Shown here: piece after piece, positions 1 through 10,969 of the stretch | Layout of the letters: every line of letters begins with the position of its first letter | Position numbering within the stretch: position 1 is the stretch's first letter | The notes under the pieces: model-generated | The model's database searches: none | What the model was told of the DNA's origin: nothing | What the model saw: only the letters and a program-made list of their open reading frames with translations | Program-made: the position numbers and the translations under genes | Origin: Nepenthes gracilis | Taxonomy: Eukaryota > Streptophyta > Magnoliopsida > Caryophyllales > Nepenthaceae | NCBI GenBank assembly: GCA_033239525.1 | Contig: BSYO01000020.1 | Span: 12,650,546-12,714,545, forward strand | Direction of reading: 5' to 3' | DNA length: 64,000 nucleotides

Positions 1-390
1 TTTTAGAAGTGACGGAGCAGACGAGGCATATATTCAAAATAACAACAAAATTTCGGTACCTGCTATTCGACCTCACTGAATGTCATTATCAAAGGTGAGA
101 ATTGGGGAAAAAAAGATTACTGGTGAGCAGCGGCGACAGTTCTGCGGTCGTCTGCCGTCCGGAGGGGTGAGAGCTGCAGAGAGAGCCAACGGTAGGAAGC
201 TTGTGAGAGTTTGAGGATTAGGAATTAGGGTTTTAGAAAGTGAGATAGAAAATAGACGAGGATATGATATACGTATTTTTTAAATTTTCAAGTTTCATCT
301 CGCCCATCCATGCGTCTCGTAATCGTCGACCCCCATTTTCGTTTTTTTTATTTCGAAGTCTAATATCGGCCGTTCATGTGTCTCATATTT
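1..390 (+). repeat. DR-family repeat unit, left-truncated by the window
   Basis: This matches the units at about 4738-5150, 5678-6100, 54186-54480 and 54912-55160. All share a core beginning near 'attcaaaataacaacaaaat', a GC-rich stretch with 'gcggcgac' and 'tgccgtccgga', then 'attagggttt' (telobox on the minus strand, here 224-233) and a segment reading 'ctcgcccatccatg...ctcgtaatc'. It is non-coding. The unit is interrupted at 390 by a solo LTR and resumes at 4330. Confidence 0.75.
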
Positions 391-689
391 TGTAACGCAG
401 TGATCGTTTGACTCGGGTTATATAAAATTAATATAATAATAAATAAGTTAAAATATTGATATTAATAAATATTATAAATAATAATAAGTTTAAAATAATT
501 AATAATAAATAAAAATAATAATAAAGGGGAGTAAAATATATACTAATAAATATTAATAATAATTAAAAATAAATTATAATCATAATAATTATTATAAAAT
601 AATAATTATGGATATAATGATAATAAATGTAATAATAAAAATTAAATAATTAATAATAAAAATATATATTTTTAAAAATATATATAAAT

Positions 690-756
690 AATAATAACAA
701 TAATGATGATGATGTGTGTAGTAGTAGTAGTAATAATAATAATAATAATAATGTGT

Positions 757-801
<45 letters not shown>

Positions 802-840
802 TGTGTAGTAGTAATAATAATAATAATAAATAAATAAATA
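690..840. repeat. Trinucleotide microsatellite (TAA/GTA/ATG)n
   Basis: Interrupted runs of taa/ata with gtagtagta and atgatgatg. It lies inside LTR-A directly before a purine tract, an order repeated in other LTR-like copies of the window. It creates spurious poly-Ile and poly-Leu reading frames on the minus strand. Confidence 0.95.
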
Positions 841-841
841 A

Positions 842-1057
842 ATAAAATAGGAGGAGAAGGAAAGAATCGGCCGAAGAAAAAGGGGAAAGAAAAGAAGAAA
901 GAAAGGAAAGAAAGAAGAAAGGAAGAAGGGAAAAGGAAAGGAAAGAGAGAAGGGAGAGAGAGAGAGCTCGGCCGGGCGACGAAGAAGGAAAGAGGAGGGA
1001 GAGAGAGGGAAGGCGGTCGGGCGACGAAGAAGGAAAGAGGGGTGCGGCGCGCATGTG
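842..1057 (+). repeat. GA-rich purine tract with internal 60 bp duplication
   Basis: Almost pure purine, including two copies of a block reading 'cggtcgggcgacgaagaaggaaagagg' or similar near 970 and 1015. It precedes the putative LTR promoter and start of transcription. The same tract appears in reverse at 60050-60180. Confidence 0.85.
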
Positions 1058-1290
1058 AAACCCTAGCCACGCCTCCACTATTTAGGGGGGGCAGTAGGGT
1101 TACGGAGGAAGGGGAGCCGAAGCAGAGCAAAGTCACCGAAGCCGTCGCCGTTGCCGATCGCTGCGGTTGAAGCCGTTGCCGTTTCCGTTGCCGTTGCCGT
1201 CGTCAGTTGTGCCGCCGTCGCCGCAAATCCTCGTCGCCGTTAATCCCTAGCCGTCGCAAACCCTAACCGCCTCTGTTCAACAGGCAAGTG
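1056..1290 (+). promoter_or_regulatory. Putative LTR-A promoter and leader with teloboxes
   Basis: A TATA-like ctatttagg (1078-1086) is followed by a GCC/GTC-repeat leader (1136-1250). AAACCCTA-type teloboxes flank it (around 1058-1066 and 1257-1266). In plants, teloboxes near the start are a known feature of growth-related promoters. The transcription start is inferred, not seen. Confidence 0.45.
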
Positions 1291-1689
1291 AATCCTCTTT
1301 GTGTCAATTCTCTTTCTATTCCGCAAAATCAGTGTTCCTCTGTTACAATCTACTCCTCCTCTCCTTCCAATTTTCTTGTCGCTGTTGAAATTGGGAGAGT
1401 ATTGTTCGGGAGACAGAAATTGGGGAAAAACAGAGTCCCATTTTTGTGATAAAAGAAACGAAAAATTTATGGGCTTCACATAGAAATTGAGGGCCAAAAT
1501 TTATGAGTTAACAGTACCCATATCTTATTTTGTTGGATGTCAAAAGAAAGGTTGGGATTTTTATTTATTTCGGTGCAAATTAGTTGGAGGCACAAGAACA
1601 GAGCCTCGTGCTCTGTTCGTGTATTTCGTATGACTTTGGCAACGTGATAGGCCTCAGAAGAGGGTATGCGCATTCGTATTCTACGGATA

Positions 1690-2420
1690 AGTGTACGGTA
1701 TGTGATGCTGTATACGTACGCGTATGTGTGTATGTACTCGTGTGTGAACGAATGGCCGTGCTGCTGCTGGGTGTGGCGTGAGCACTGGGTGCGTGTGTGC
1801 TCTGTGTGAGCTGTGTGTGCGTGTGTGTGGAGAGCGCAGCAGAAGCAGCTGCGTGAAGGGTGTGTGCGAGGCGGCAGAGTGCTGCCGTGCGTGTGTGAAG
1901 TTGGGATGCTGGGTTGGTGAACGGCAGCATGGGCCATGGGCTGGGATGAATTCGGCTGTGGGTGTGGTGTTTTAGTGGGCCATGTGTTGTGCTGGCAGTG
2001 TGTGTGTGTTGGTGGACCCTGGTTTGGGGGTGTGTTGGGTTGTGGGCCTGGTTGTGTGTGTGATGGTGGGCCCTGGTTTGTGGGTGTGATAGGTTGTGGG
2101 CCTGGTTGTGTGTGTGTTGGGCTGTGGGCCTGGGTTTTGTGTGTGTATTGGGCTGGGTTGATTGGGTTGAGTGTGTGTGTGTATTGGACTGGGCCGTGGG
2201 TTGTGTGTGTGGTGTTGGGCCGTGGATTGGGCCTCTTGGTGTGGGTATGTGTTGGTATATATATATATAATAAATATAAAAAAATAAATAAATAAATATA
2301 TATATATATGGTGGATGTGTTGGTATATATGCGTGGGTGTATATATATATATATATATGTAATGGTATATGTATGTATATATATGTGTAGTAATGTATTT
2401 GGATACAGATGTACATGTAT
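1690..2420. repeat. GT-rich low-complexity block followed by TA microsatellites
   Basis: Imperfect tandem copies of a phrase like 'gtgtgtgttgggctgtgggcctgg' run to about 2240, then (TA)n at 2253-2270, 2298-2310 and 2341-2358. The reading frames here are Gly/Cys/Val-rich or His/Thr-rich and track the repeat, so none is called. The inverted equivalent is at 58640-59410. Confidence 0.85.
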
Positions 2421-3002
2421 GTATGTTAATGTGTGATTATATGTGGATGCATGAGAATAAAGATGATAAAGAATATAGATGATATTTATAATTTATATAT
2501 GTTGTATGTATAAAAATATATTGGCCTGTGTGCGAAATGATATTAATTGTATAAAGAATTAAATGTTGCCAATTAATTTGTTGGGACCTTGTAAAATTAA
2601 TTGGGGATGAAATTTGAAATAAAAATAAATATTGTTGGCTTTAGTTGTAGGCATCATTTTGAAATAAAATGAAAATATAGTGAAGTAATTGAGCCGATCA
2701 TATCTCGATCCATGTATTCCCTTTGAACGTCCTGAGATATATTCTTTTTTGTTGGATTTGATTGTGTGAATACGGTCTGGTCAGCACCGAACGACATTCA
2801 TATTATTGATGTTACAAAATTTTCTTTGCGTTATATTCGATTGTGTGAGTATCTGGATTGTTGGTTTCCTACGATCAAGGTAAAGGAAAGCGTATGAAAA
2901 CCCTAAGGTATCTAGTCGAATAGGAAGTTACGACACTTTAGCGTGGTTTACACTTATCCGATACTGATGTCCGTATCATGGTGATAATGAGTATGTTTAT
3001 CG

Positions 3003-3590
3003 CGGAGGGATGCTTATAACCATGTGACCATCGTAGGAGATGATATCAGGAATATCATTTGGCAAGGGGTATCGAGATGCTATGAGCATGCTATGGGTAC
3101 AACCTCGGGGAAGACTGTAGGGGTAGTGGGGATACCATGGATAACCTCGTTGCACTTACCCAGCCATTGGGGGCGTAAATGCGTGGCCTTTGGTTCACGG
3201 TGGTAGAATAAGATATAAGGAGATTCTTACTATCTCGTACAGTGGTGACCTCAAAATTGAGTTGATAATCAAATTCTTGATACTTCATATAGTGAGTCAA
3301 GAAGGATGCTTATAACCTAGTGATTATCGTAGAGAATGATATCTGGGATATCATCGGCGAGGGGTATCGGAGATGATATGAACATGCTACGGGTACAGCT
3401 TTTGAGAGGACTGTAAGGGTAGTAGGGATACCATGGATAACCTCGTTACACTTACCTAACCGTTGGGGGCGTAAATACGCGGCCTTTCGGTCACTATAGT
3501 AGAATAAGGTCCAATGAGATTCATTATGATGTTTCATCATTGTTGATATCTTGTAAGTTTGAGATTCGGTTGAATCCACGAGTTATATTT
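3003..3590 (+). repeat. 296 bp tandem duplication inside LTR-A
   Basis: 'tgcttataac' occurs at 3011 and 3307, and 'gggataccatggataacctcgtt' or near-identical text follows in each copy along with 'gggggcgtaaat'. The minus-strand LTR-A copy carries the same pair (57871 and 58172, period about 301), so the duplication predates the spread of this LTR. Confidence 0.9.
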
Positions 3591-4329
3591 TGTAAAATCC
3601 ATATATCGAATTTTATGTTGTTCGGATTTGGTAGAATTTATATTGTTTATTGATATTGATGTTCAGGTCGTTCACGCTGACATATGGACCGGGAAAATCC
3701 CCAATCATCCTTGATATCGTATTCCAGGGGATTACCGTTGTTTATTGGCGCTCTTGTTATTTTTTGGATGTGCAGGTCTTGTGAAACCTATTTTGCATAG
3801 AGTCATATTTACGACGTGTTGTAATTTACTCGGATATAGTAGATAGTTAGAGTGATGTGAAGACTTGGTAGTTGGTATCCGATATTATTATTGTTATATA
3901 CCATTTTTTTATTATTATCACTTATTGGGCTTTGGCTCACAATTGTATTTTTTTGGCTCCAGAGTAGACAGGTTGATACTATGCTAGAAGAGATCTTGTG
4001 AATAGACTCCAAGCAGAGGTGATCTCAGAGATTGAGGCTTTCCGGATAGAGATTCAATATCTTGGTAGTTTAGTTACTGTTTAACTTTTATTAGATTTCT
4101 CTATGAGGATTGATGTTTTTGACATTGAGGTCATTTATTGTAGTTATTTGTCATTATTATGGATATTTATGTGTTGATACATTTGTGATGATTAGGGATT
4201 GTGTCTTAAATGATATTATAGAGTTCATTAAAGTTGTTTGATGACACGTAATTGATGATTTTGGACGATTCGAGAATTTAACCGTGACGGTCCGGGTCGG
4301 GTTCGGGGATCTGAGTTCGGGTCGTCACA

Positions 4330-6480
4330 TATTCAACGGCCTAAAATTTCAAAACTTTAGATCTGAGCCGTCGGTTAATGGATGGCCCAGATACGTCCAA
4401 ATAACTAATTAAAAAAAACGATGCATTTAATCTGGACCATCGGTTAACGAACGGCCACATCCGCTCACATGAATAATTTAAAAAGAAGAAACACATACGA
4501 AATCATGAAAATTTTACGGATGAAATCGAAGGCCCAGTGCAGAAAAGCATGATCCTGTTTCGCCTAATTTTACGAACGTTAAGTAAAATCATGAAAAAAA
4601 TTAACTTCAAACCCCATTTAGCAGAGAGAGAGAGAGGCCATGGCGAGAGGCGTAAGAGAGTGAGAGGATTAGGGATTAGGGTTTGATAAGTGAGAGAGAC
4701 AGTGGACAAGGTACATATAAACAAAAAAAAAGGGGGAGCATATAGTCAAAATAACAAAACCTAGTTACCTGCTATTCAACCTCATTGAATGTCGTAACCA
4801 AAAGTGAGATTTGGGGAGAGAAAGGTTGTTGGTAGGCGTCGGTGAAGGTTCTCGGTCATCCTGCCGTCCGGAGGAGTGAGATCCACAGAGAGAGGCAACG
4901 ACGAGAGGCTTCTGAGAGCGAGAGGATTAGGGTTTGAGAAAGCAAGGCAGAGAACGGACGAGGCATCTGATATTCGTACTTTTTAAATTTTCCAAGTTAA
5001 ATCTTGCCCATTCACGTGTCTCGTAATCGACGGCCCCAATTTTTATTTTTTTTAATTTTGAAGTTTTAATCTCAGCCATCCATCTATCTCGTAATTAATA
5101 GCCCAAATTTTTAAATAATTTGAGCCATCGAATCAAAAATTTAAATGGACGGCCGATATTAAAAAATATAACTTCAGATCTGGGCCGTCGGTTAATGGAC
5201 GGCCCAGATCTGTCCAACTAATTAATTAAAAAAACATAATATTTGATTTGGGCCGTCGGTTAACGATAGCCAGATCCATTCACACAAATAATTTAAAAGG
5301 AAGAAACACATACGAAATCATGAAAATTTTACGGACGAAACTGACGGCCCGAGAGGAAAAGCAGGATCCTCCTTCACCTAATTTTACGAACGTTAAGTAA
5401 AATCACGAAAATTTTACTTAACTCCAAACCCCATTTGGGATGTGGATCCTGCTTCTCAAAGCAAGATTTCACCCCAGTTTAGTAAAAAAAAAAAAAAATT
5501 ATAAACTTAAGATACAAAAAAAAAAAAAAAAATCCATTTGAGGGGCGGAAACTGACCCGCCGCTAACCAAATTTCGCAGAGAAAGGCGACAGCTAGAGTG
5601 GGATAACTAAGGATTAGGGTTTGAAAAAGTGAGAGTGAGAGCAGACGAGTTACAAATGAACAAAAAAATGGGGGAGTATATATTCAAAATAATAACAAAA
5701 TCTCGTTACTTGTTATTCGACCTCACTAAATGTCGTAGCCAAAAGTGAGATCCGGGGTAAGAAAGGTTGCTAGTGAGTAGCGGCGACGGTTCTCCAGTCG
5801 TCTGCCATCCGGAGGAGCGTTATTCACTGAGAGAGACAACAGCGAGGGGCTAGGGAGAGAGGGATTTACGGGTTAGCTTTTTAGAAAGTGAGGGAAGGGG
5901 GGGGGAGAGGCATCTAATATTCCTGTTTTATTAATTTTAAAGTTTAATCTCGCCCATCGATGTCTCTCGTAATCAACGTCTCCGATTTTCTTATTTTTCT
6001 TTTTATTTCAAAGTTTAATCTGGACCATCCATACGTTTGATAATTGACGGTCCAGATCCTTCACATGATGTGAGCTATCGGACCAAAATATTAAATGGAC
6101 GGTCCTGATTAAAATATAAAACTTAACATCTGGGCCGTCGGTTAATGGACGGTCCAGATCCGTCTAAATAATAAATTGAAAAACAAAACTTTTGATCTAG
6201 TCCGTTAGTTAATGGACGGCCCAGATTCGGGCACATAAATTATTTTTAATAAGTAAACTTTTGTTTTCAATTTAAAAAATAAAACTTAAGATTTGGGCCG
6301 TCGGTAAACGGACGACCTGGATCCGTCCAAATAACTAATTTAGAAAAACATAGAACTTTTGATCTGAGCCGTCAATTAATGGACCACCCCAATCCATTCA
6401 TATGAATAATTTAAAAAGCAACATAAACGAAATTTGGGAATGGAAAGAAAGATCCGTAGACGAGAGAAAGAGAGAAAAAA
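4330..6480 (+). repeat. DR-family tandem units with hairpin arrays
   Basis: About two and a half units of 820-940 bp. Each has three parts: (1) a run of imperfect ~75 bp sub-repeats reading 'ccgtcggttaatggacggcc' (4360-4470, 5155-5290, 6120-6400); (2) a block 'gaaaattttacggacgaaac' to 'aaaccccatt' (4505-4620, 5325-5440); (3) the core with telobox (4738-4940, 5678-5900). The hairpin at 5177-5210 has perfect 13 bp arms (GATCTGGGCCGTC) and an 8 nt loop. Poly-A runs lie at 5486-5500 and 5515-5531. It is non-coding; class unknown, possibly a foldback or satellite-like repeat. Confidence 0.8.
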
Positions 6481-6749
6481 AAAGTGTGTGTGTTTATTAT
6501 TATTATTATTATTATTTATTAAATAATATTATTATTTATTATTATTTATTAAATAACACTTATTATTATCATTATTTTACAATTATTATTAACAATATTT
6601 TTATCATTATTTTATCAATAAATGATATTATTATATTATTTATTATTAATAGATTATTATTATTTCATTTAGTATTATTTATTATTGCTATTAATATTAT
6701 TATTTATTATTAATTACTATTAAATTTTATTAATATTTATCATTATTCT
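6481..6749. repeat. TTA-rich microsatellite region
   Basis: After a short GA/GT stretch there are runs of (TTA)n from about 6499 to 6535 and degenerate TTA/ATT to 6749. The open frame at 6402-6713 is Tyr/Ile/Asn repeat translation and is not a gene. It is the left flank of Tat element 1. Confidence 0.9.
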
Positions 6750-7773
6750 TGTTGCGTTCTGGTTCCACGGGGCCTGCTATGGTAGAGAGATGCAGGGGGT
6801 GAGGTCCGCGGAGCCGGATGACCTGCTATGGCCGAAAGATGCGGGTGGTTGGCGACCCTGCCGGATCTCTCGGGACGGCTCGTTGATAAGGGGCGTTGGA
6901 CCCCCGGCGTCCAATCGGATGCGTGGTTTCCAGGCAACACAAGTGAGTGAGGTGTTGGATACGAGATGGGAACCGAGACCAGGATGTTTTAAGTGGAAAA
7001 CCTCCTCTTGAATGGGGAGGAAAACCATTAGGCTCGGGGCACGAAAAGAGCTTCACTATATGGGCCGGAGATTTTACAGTACGATTGTGAGGGTTATTTC
7101 CTTCCCTATCTCTCGCTTTGTGTTTATCTCCCCGTAAACTACGCTCTCTGGGAGCCTTCTTCCACGTCTTTGAGGAAATAGGCGTGGAGAAGGAGGTGGC
7201 TTGCTGGAAGCTTTGGGAGTTGAAGTATCAATTGGAAAGCTTCCTTTCGTGTGTTTTTGGACTGGTTTTTCTCCCCCCAGAAAGGAGGTCTTGTTGTATA
7301 TTTATAGTGGAAGTTGGGCCGTTGGGGAGTGGACACGTGTCGTCCATCCGACGGTTGAGGGGCTGGACCACTGGCTTTCTTTAATGCAGCTGACGTGTGG
7401 GATTGGCATGCGGATGAGCGCCCACTGCAGCCTTTTTGGTCGTGTCGGGTATGCAAGATTTGGATATCTTCCTCGATTTGACTAAGCATGCTTTGATGAT
7501 GCGATTGGCGAGGGCATAGGCTTTTCGAAACCGCCGAAATAGGCCGATTGGCACTCCAGTCACTGACGAGCCAGTTCTCGGACGTCTGCGAGTCTCCTTG
7601 CAAGCTCACGGTCTTGAGAGGAGAGAACAGTCCTCGGGGGGTCCTCTGGGAAGTCTGAGAGATTCTTCTGGCTTCCTGGCCGCTCGGGTGACAAGAGACC
7701 TTCTGGGCCCTCGTCCTTTGGGCCTTTTTTATTTGGGCCGTGCCTTCGTGGGCCTTTATATTGGGGCCCAACA
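6750..7773 (-). repeat. 3' LTR of Tat element 1
   Basis: 1024 bp. On the minus strand it begins TGTTGGGCCCC and ends CGCAACA. A TATA box (TATAAATA) sits on the minus strand at 7306-7299. Compared with the other LTR it has an extra ~48 bp (about 6792-6840) bounded by repeated 'cctgctatgg', and many small extra bases. Confidence 0.88.
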
Positions 7774-8077
7774 TAGCCCCCCATGCCAAAGGACCCGAGG
7801 TTCTCGGTCGTTTGGCATGAAGTTGCCGTCCCTGCTGGGACGCCTCATTGTCCGAGAACGCATGCCTTGGTGGCGAGTTTGTGTTGACTTCGATGTGTAG
7901 CTGTCCCCGGACTTTTCGGGCCGCTGCTTCGCCTCCCGTTGGAGCATTAAATGTCGTATCCTGCTGACGTGACGCACGATCAGGCGCCTTGGGAAGGAAC
8001 GACTGCCAGATTTCTGGGGCGAATGGCCCGTTGACATTTGGCGAGGGCAATGAGTATATTTTTTCCGTACCCTAGGG

Positions 8078-8090
8078 TTTATTTAAACCC
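8078..8090 (+). promoter_or_regulatory. TATA box of the antisense gene, element 1
   Basis: TATTTAAACC at 8080-8089 lies 83 nt before the ATG at 8172. The same motif precedes the start in element 2 (18746-18755, ATG 18824) and element 3 (minus, 41460-41451, ATG 41379). A pyrimidine-rich leader follows. Confidence 0.6.
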
Positions 8091-8171
8091 TTCGCTGCCC
8101 TTGGTCTTCACGCTTGTTTTTCGTCTCCTTCTTCGTCCAAGCTTCGCTTATTCTTTCTTTCTTTGGCTTTC

Positions 8172-10197
8172 ATGGCGCCTAGAGTTAGAGACATAGCATC
8201 CAAGGTGACGCTTGGCAAGCTCGAGGAGATCCGGACCCGGTACCAGATCCCTGAGTCCATGGCTATGGTAATTCCGGAGCCGCACGATAGGGCGCTGTAC
8301 CCTCCGGATGGCTTCATTACCGTTTATGAGGCCCACCTTAAAGGTGGACTACGGTTTTCCATTCCGCTGGACCTTCATGACATCATGAGAGCGCTTGGTG
8401 TGCCCCTTGCAAAGCTTCAGCCGAATGCGATGAGGTATCTGGTGTCCTTGTGCGTCTTCCTTCGATGCCATGAGAAGACCTTGACCCCTCTTACGGTGTC
8501 AAGTCTTTGTTCCGCTTACGCAGAGCCCCGACCGGGATTGTGATGACTCCTCGCCGGAGTTTTCTTCGCTATGCGGTGGTAATCCCGACTCCACGAGGGG
8601 TGGAAGGACAAGTTCTTCTTCCTGGCGTTTACGAGCACCGGGCCATTCCCAATACATGGGGGAATGTGGCTAGCCAAGATCTCTCCGACCCTTCCAGGAG
8701 GAGCACGAGGAGGAAGGCACGCACGGACTTGGTCTTTCACAACATGTGGACCTTCCATCCGAACAAGCGCAATATCTGGGGCCGGCGCTGACAAGCTCAA
8801 GGAAGCCAAGTGGGTACCACGGGATGAGACTCCCGATCCAGCTTCTCCGAGGATTGGGAGACCCACTTCTGAGGACTCCTCGGGTGATGACGTCGAGGGC
8901 ATGAGCAACGATGACGTGGCTGCTTCTCTGCCCGCGAGGCTGGAAGCTGGCTCTTTTTATGAGTCCTCGAGACCTGGGGGTCTCGTTCCTGCTTCCATCG
9001 CGAATATCTCGTCGGGACTCTCGGAGTCGCGAGCGGATAAGGGACCTTCGGGTCCGGACCTCCGCGATGATGATAGTGATGACGACGTTCCTCTGATTAA
9101 GAGGATGAGGACTGGAGGTTCTCGTCCTGGGTCCTCGGGATCTGGTGGCTTCGCCTTCACTTCCACTGCTGATCTACCTGCCACGCCCGCAGAGGTTTAT
9201 CCTCAGAGTGCGCGGCCCTCGGACATTCAGCCCCCCAGTGATGACCTTGCTCCCGGAGCTCCCGTTACTTTGCCTGGTGACGTCTCGGGCAGGATTGATC
9301 ATCCTCCCGAGGACATAGGATGCGGGGGTGCCGCCAGGGACTCTGAGAGGGGAATGTCAGCTGAAATGGTCCGGGAGATGGTGGAGGTCGTGGATTTGAG
9401 TGTTGACGATCCGGCGCCTCCCGGCCCTTATCCGAGAGCGCCGATCGCTACGGAGGCCGCGGTTGCCCCGAGGCTTCGGGGCGCTGTCTTTGGGGCGAAC
9501 CTTCAGGCGGCACCGTTAGCTGAAGAGTCCGTGACTGAAGTGTCGCCCGCGGGGCTCGTGGAGTAACCCGCAGGAGCGCCCCAAGTGGGAGTGTGGCCCA
9601 GGATGACCCCTCAGTTTCGAGATAGCATGTTGCTTCTTTTCCTCATTTGTCCGTCTTTCGTTGTTCACACTTTGACGAATTTTCTTGCGGCAGCTTCAGC
9701 GTCTGATAGCCGGTCTTAACGGATTGGTGGGAGCGATCGCCCAGTCTCGCCTGGAAGCAAGGTCTTCGAATGCCGTCCGTGAAGCCATGCAGCGGGCGGA
9801 GGCGGAGCTGGCTGGGGCCAAGGAAAGGATTGCCTCTCTTGAGGCCAGCAATAAGGACCTGCGACTCAGGCAGAGCCTCCTTCGGGAGCGAATCTTCTCT
9901 TTAGAGGAGAGATTGAGGACGTCCGTGCAGATCGCTCAGATGGCTCCTGTGCTGGACGGCAAGTTCCGGGACGGTGTTAGCATGTGCCGCCGTGTGGCGC
10001 GATTGATCCGTCCGCGGTTTCCTGTGGCCGTCTTCGATCCCAGGAATGCTGGTGCCTTGAGCATGGAGGACTTGTACGGCGTTGATGGTAGGCCCTTCCC
10101 TGGTCCTCCTCAGGCGGGGCCAGACAGCGGACCTCTTACTCCTGAGGAGGCGGTTCCGGCGGAGCAGACGGGGTCTTCGGGAGCTCACGAGGCTTAG
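8172..10197 (+). pseudogene. Antisense gene of Tat element 1 (putative gypsy-type transposon domain plus coiled coil)
   Basis: This gene is encoded opposite to gag. Starting at ATGGCGCC (8172), residues about 20-110 read '...IPESMAMVIPEP...PPDGFITVYEAHLKGGLRF...', which resembles the Pfam family 'Putative gypsy type transposon' (PF04195, named from memory). One or two frameshifts follow (8500-8700). Then comes a long acidic Ser/Pro/Asp-rich linker (8664-9566), a probable 80 nt GT-AG intron (9614-9693), and a last exon (9694-10197) with a coiled coil and a C-terminal motif 'LDGKFRDG...RRV...VAVF'. Tat elements are known to carry extra genes of unknown role here. Function unknown; decayed by frameshift, so not intact as written. 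Confidence 0.75.
9614..9693 (+). other. Probable intron of the antisense gene, element 1
   Basis: Donor CTCA|GTTTCGAG, pyrimidine-rich 3' half, acceptor TTGCGGCAG|CTTCAG. Length 80 nt. The exon on its right begins LQRLIAGLNGLV, matching LQTIRSLSSLV right after the equivalent acceptor in element 2. The donor is weak and may have lost one G. Confidence 0.55.
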
Positions 10198-10500
10198 AGA
10201 AGAAGAGACCGTGGGGCAGTCTCTTGATGCGCCGCCCACTTGCCCCGTTATTCTGCTCTTTATTTCTGTCATATTTGTACAGGAGAGCTCTTTCTTATGA
10301 ATAAGACTTAGTCCTTTTTGCCTCAAAGCTTCGGACATTCTTTTTGTGTCTTGTTTGGCGCGTTGCCCAATTTTTTTATTCCACGATGGGCTGCTTTTTT
10401 CGAGATCTTTTGCCCTCTCGCTGGCTTTTGGCGTGCAGCCTTTCAAAGGCTTCTAGCTCTTAGCCCCTAGGCATATCTTAGCCTTCGATTTCCGGTCGGG
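10198..10500 (+). other. 3' flank of the antisense gene, element 1
   Basis: AT-richer than its surroundings, with 'tatgaataagacttag' near 10297-10312 that could act as a near-upstream poly(A) element. No gene seen. It leads into a tandem repeat. Confidence 0.4.
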
Positions 10501-10507
10501 GTGATCT

Positions 10508-10775
10508 AAGGTTTTATGACCCTAAGGCCCCCTCTGGGACCCCCTGGTCACAAATGAGGTTTTATGACCTCAAGGGCTCCCCTGGGACCGCCCGGTCATG
10601 ACCAGTTTTTATGACCCTAAGGGGCCCGACCTCTGGGACCGCCTGGTCACAGCCAGGTTTTTATGACCTCAAGGGCCCGGCCTGGGACCGCCCGGGTCAC
10701 GCCTGTGTTTTTATGACCTCAAGGGCCGGCCTGCTGGGACCGCCCGGGTCATAGCTTGGAGTTTTATGAACGCCG
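10508..10775. repeat. Tandem ~50 bp repeats in Tat element 1
   Basis: 'ttttatgac' or 'ttttatgaa' begins at 10512, 10560, 10607, 10659, 10709 and 10762 (spacing 47-53). Each unit reads roughly TTTTATGACC-YAAGG...CTGGGACCGCCCGGTCA, so it starts with GACC and ends with GGTC and can fold on itself. Tandem repeats in the untranslated part of Tat/Ogre elements are documented as seeds of plant satellites. Confidence 0.9.
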
Positions 10776-10969
10776 TGGGTTGTTGGCGGCTTCCTGCTGC
10801 TCCGTGGCCGGGCCCGGGTTTTCACAGGAAGCGGTTGAGGAGAGAACGTGAAAACACTATGTCGTGAGGAAAAAAATGTATATTTTATTAATGCATGTTT
10901 TTCTTACATGAGGTGGCCTCGAGGTTTTTGTCCCTCTCCCTTTTTTTTTTTTTTTTTTAGTCCGCGTCC

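Larger units (their letters stand above)
391..4329 (+). mobile_element. Solo LTR of a large Gypsy-type retrotransposon (LTR-A, 3.9 kb)
   Basis: It begins TGTAACGCAG and ends ...GGGTCGTCACA, flanked by TATTT (386-390) and TATTC (4330-4334), a 5 bp target duplication with one mismatch. Removing it restores a DR unit resembling the uninterrupted neighbours ('ctcgtaatcaacg' at 5968). No PBS, PPT or coding region follows, so it is a solo LTR. Order inside: AT-rich start, (TAA)n, GA tract, TATA-like ctatttagg (1078-1086), telobox-bearing leader, GT-rich and TA-rich stretches, then a 296 bp tandem duplication. A truncated minus-strand copy lies at 57680-60846, where the adjoining polypurine tract supports the Gypsy assignment. 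Lineage (chromovirus/Tekay-like) is inference. Confidence 0.7.

Noticed and set aside
650..1136. Long minus-strand open frames rich in Leu, Ile, Ser and Phe
   Set aside because: They are direct translations of TAA/GTA microsatellites and the GA tract; no domain and composition follows the repeat.
1476..2416. His/Thr-rich and Gly/Cys-rich frames up to 278 codons
   Set aside because: They follow the GT/CA-rich and TA repeats of LTR-A; the inverted copy at 58.6-59.4 kb does not preserve a frame.
7139..8050. 303-codon minus-strand frame, the longest in this part
   Set aside because: It spans the LTR border, the antisense gene promoter and LTR non-coding sequence. The matching frame in the other LTR (12142-12756) is not conserved as protein and no domain is seen.
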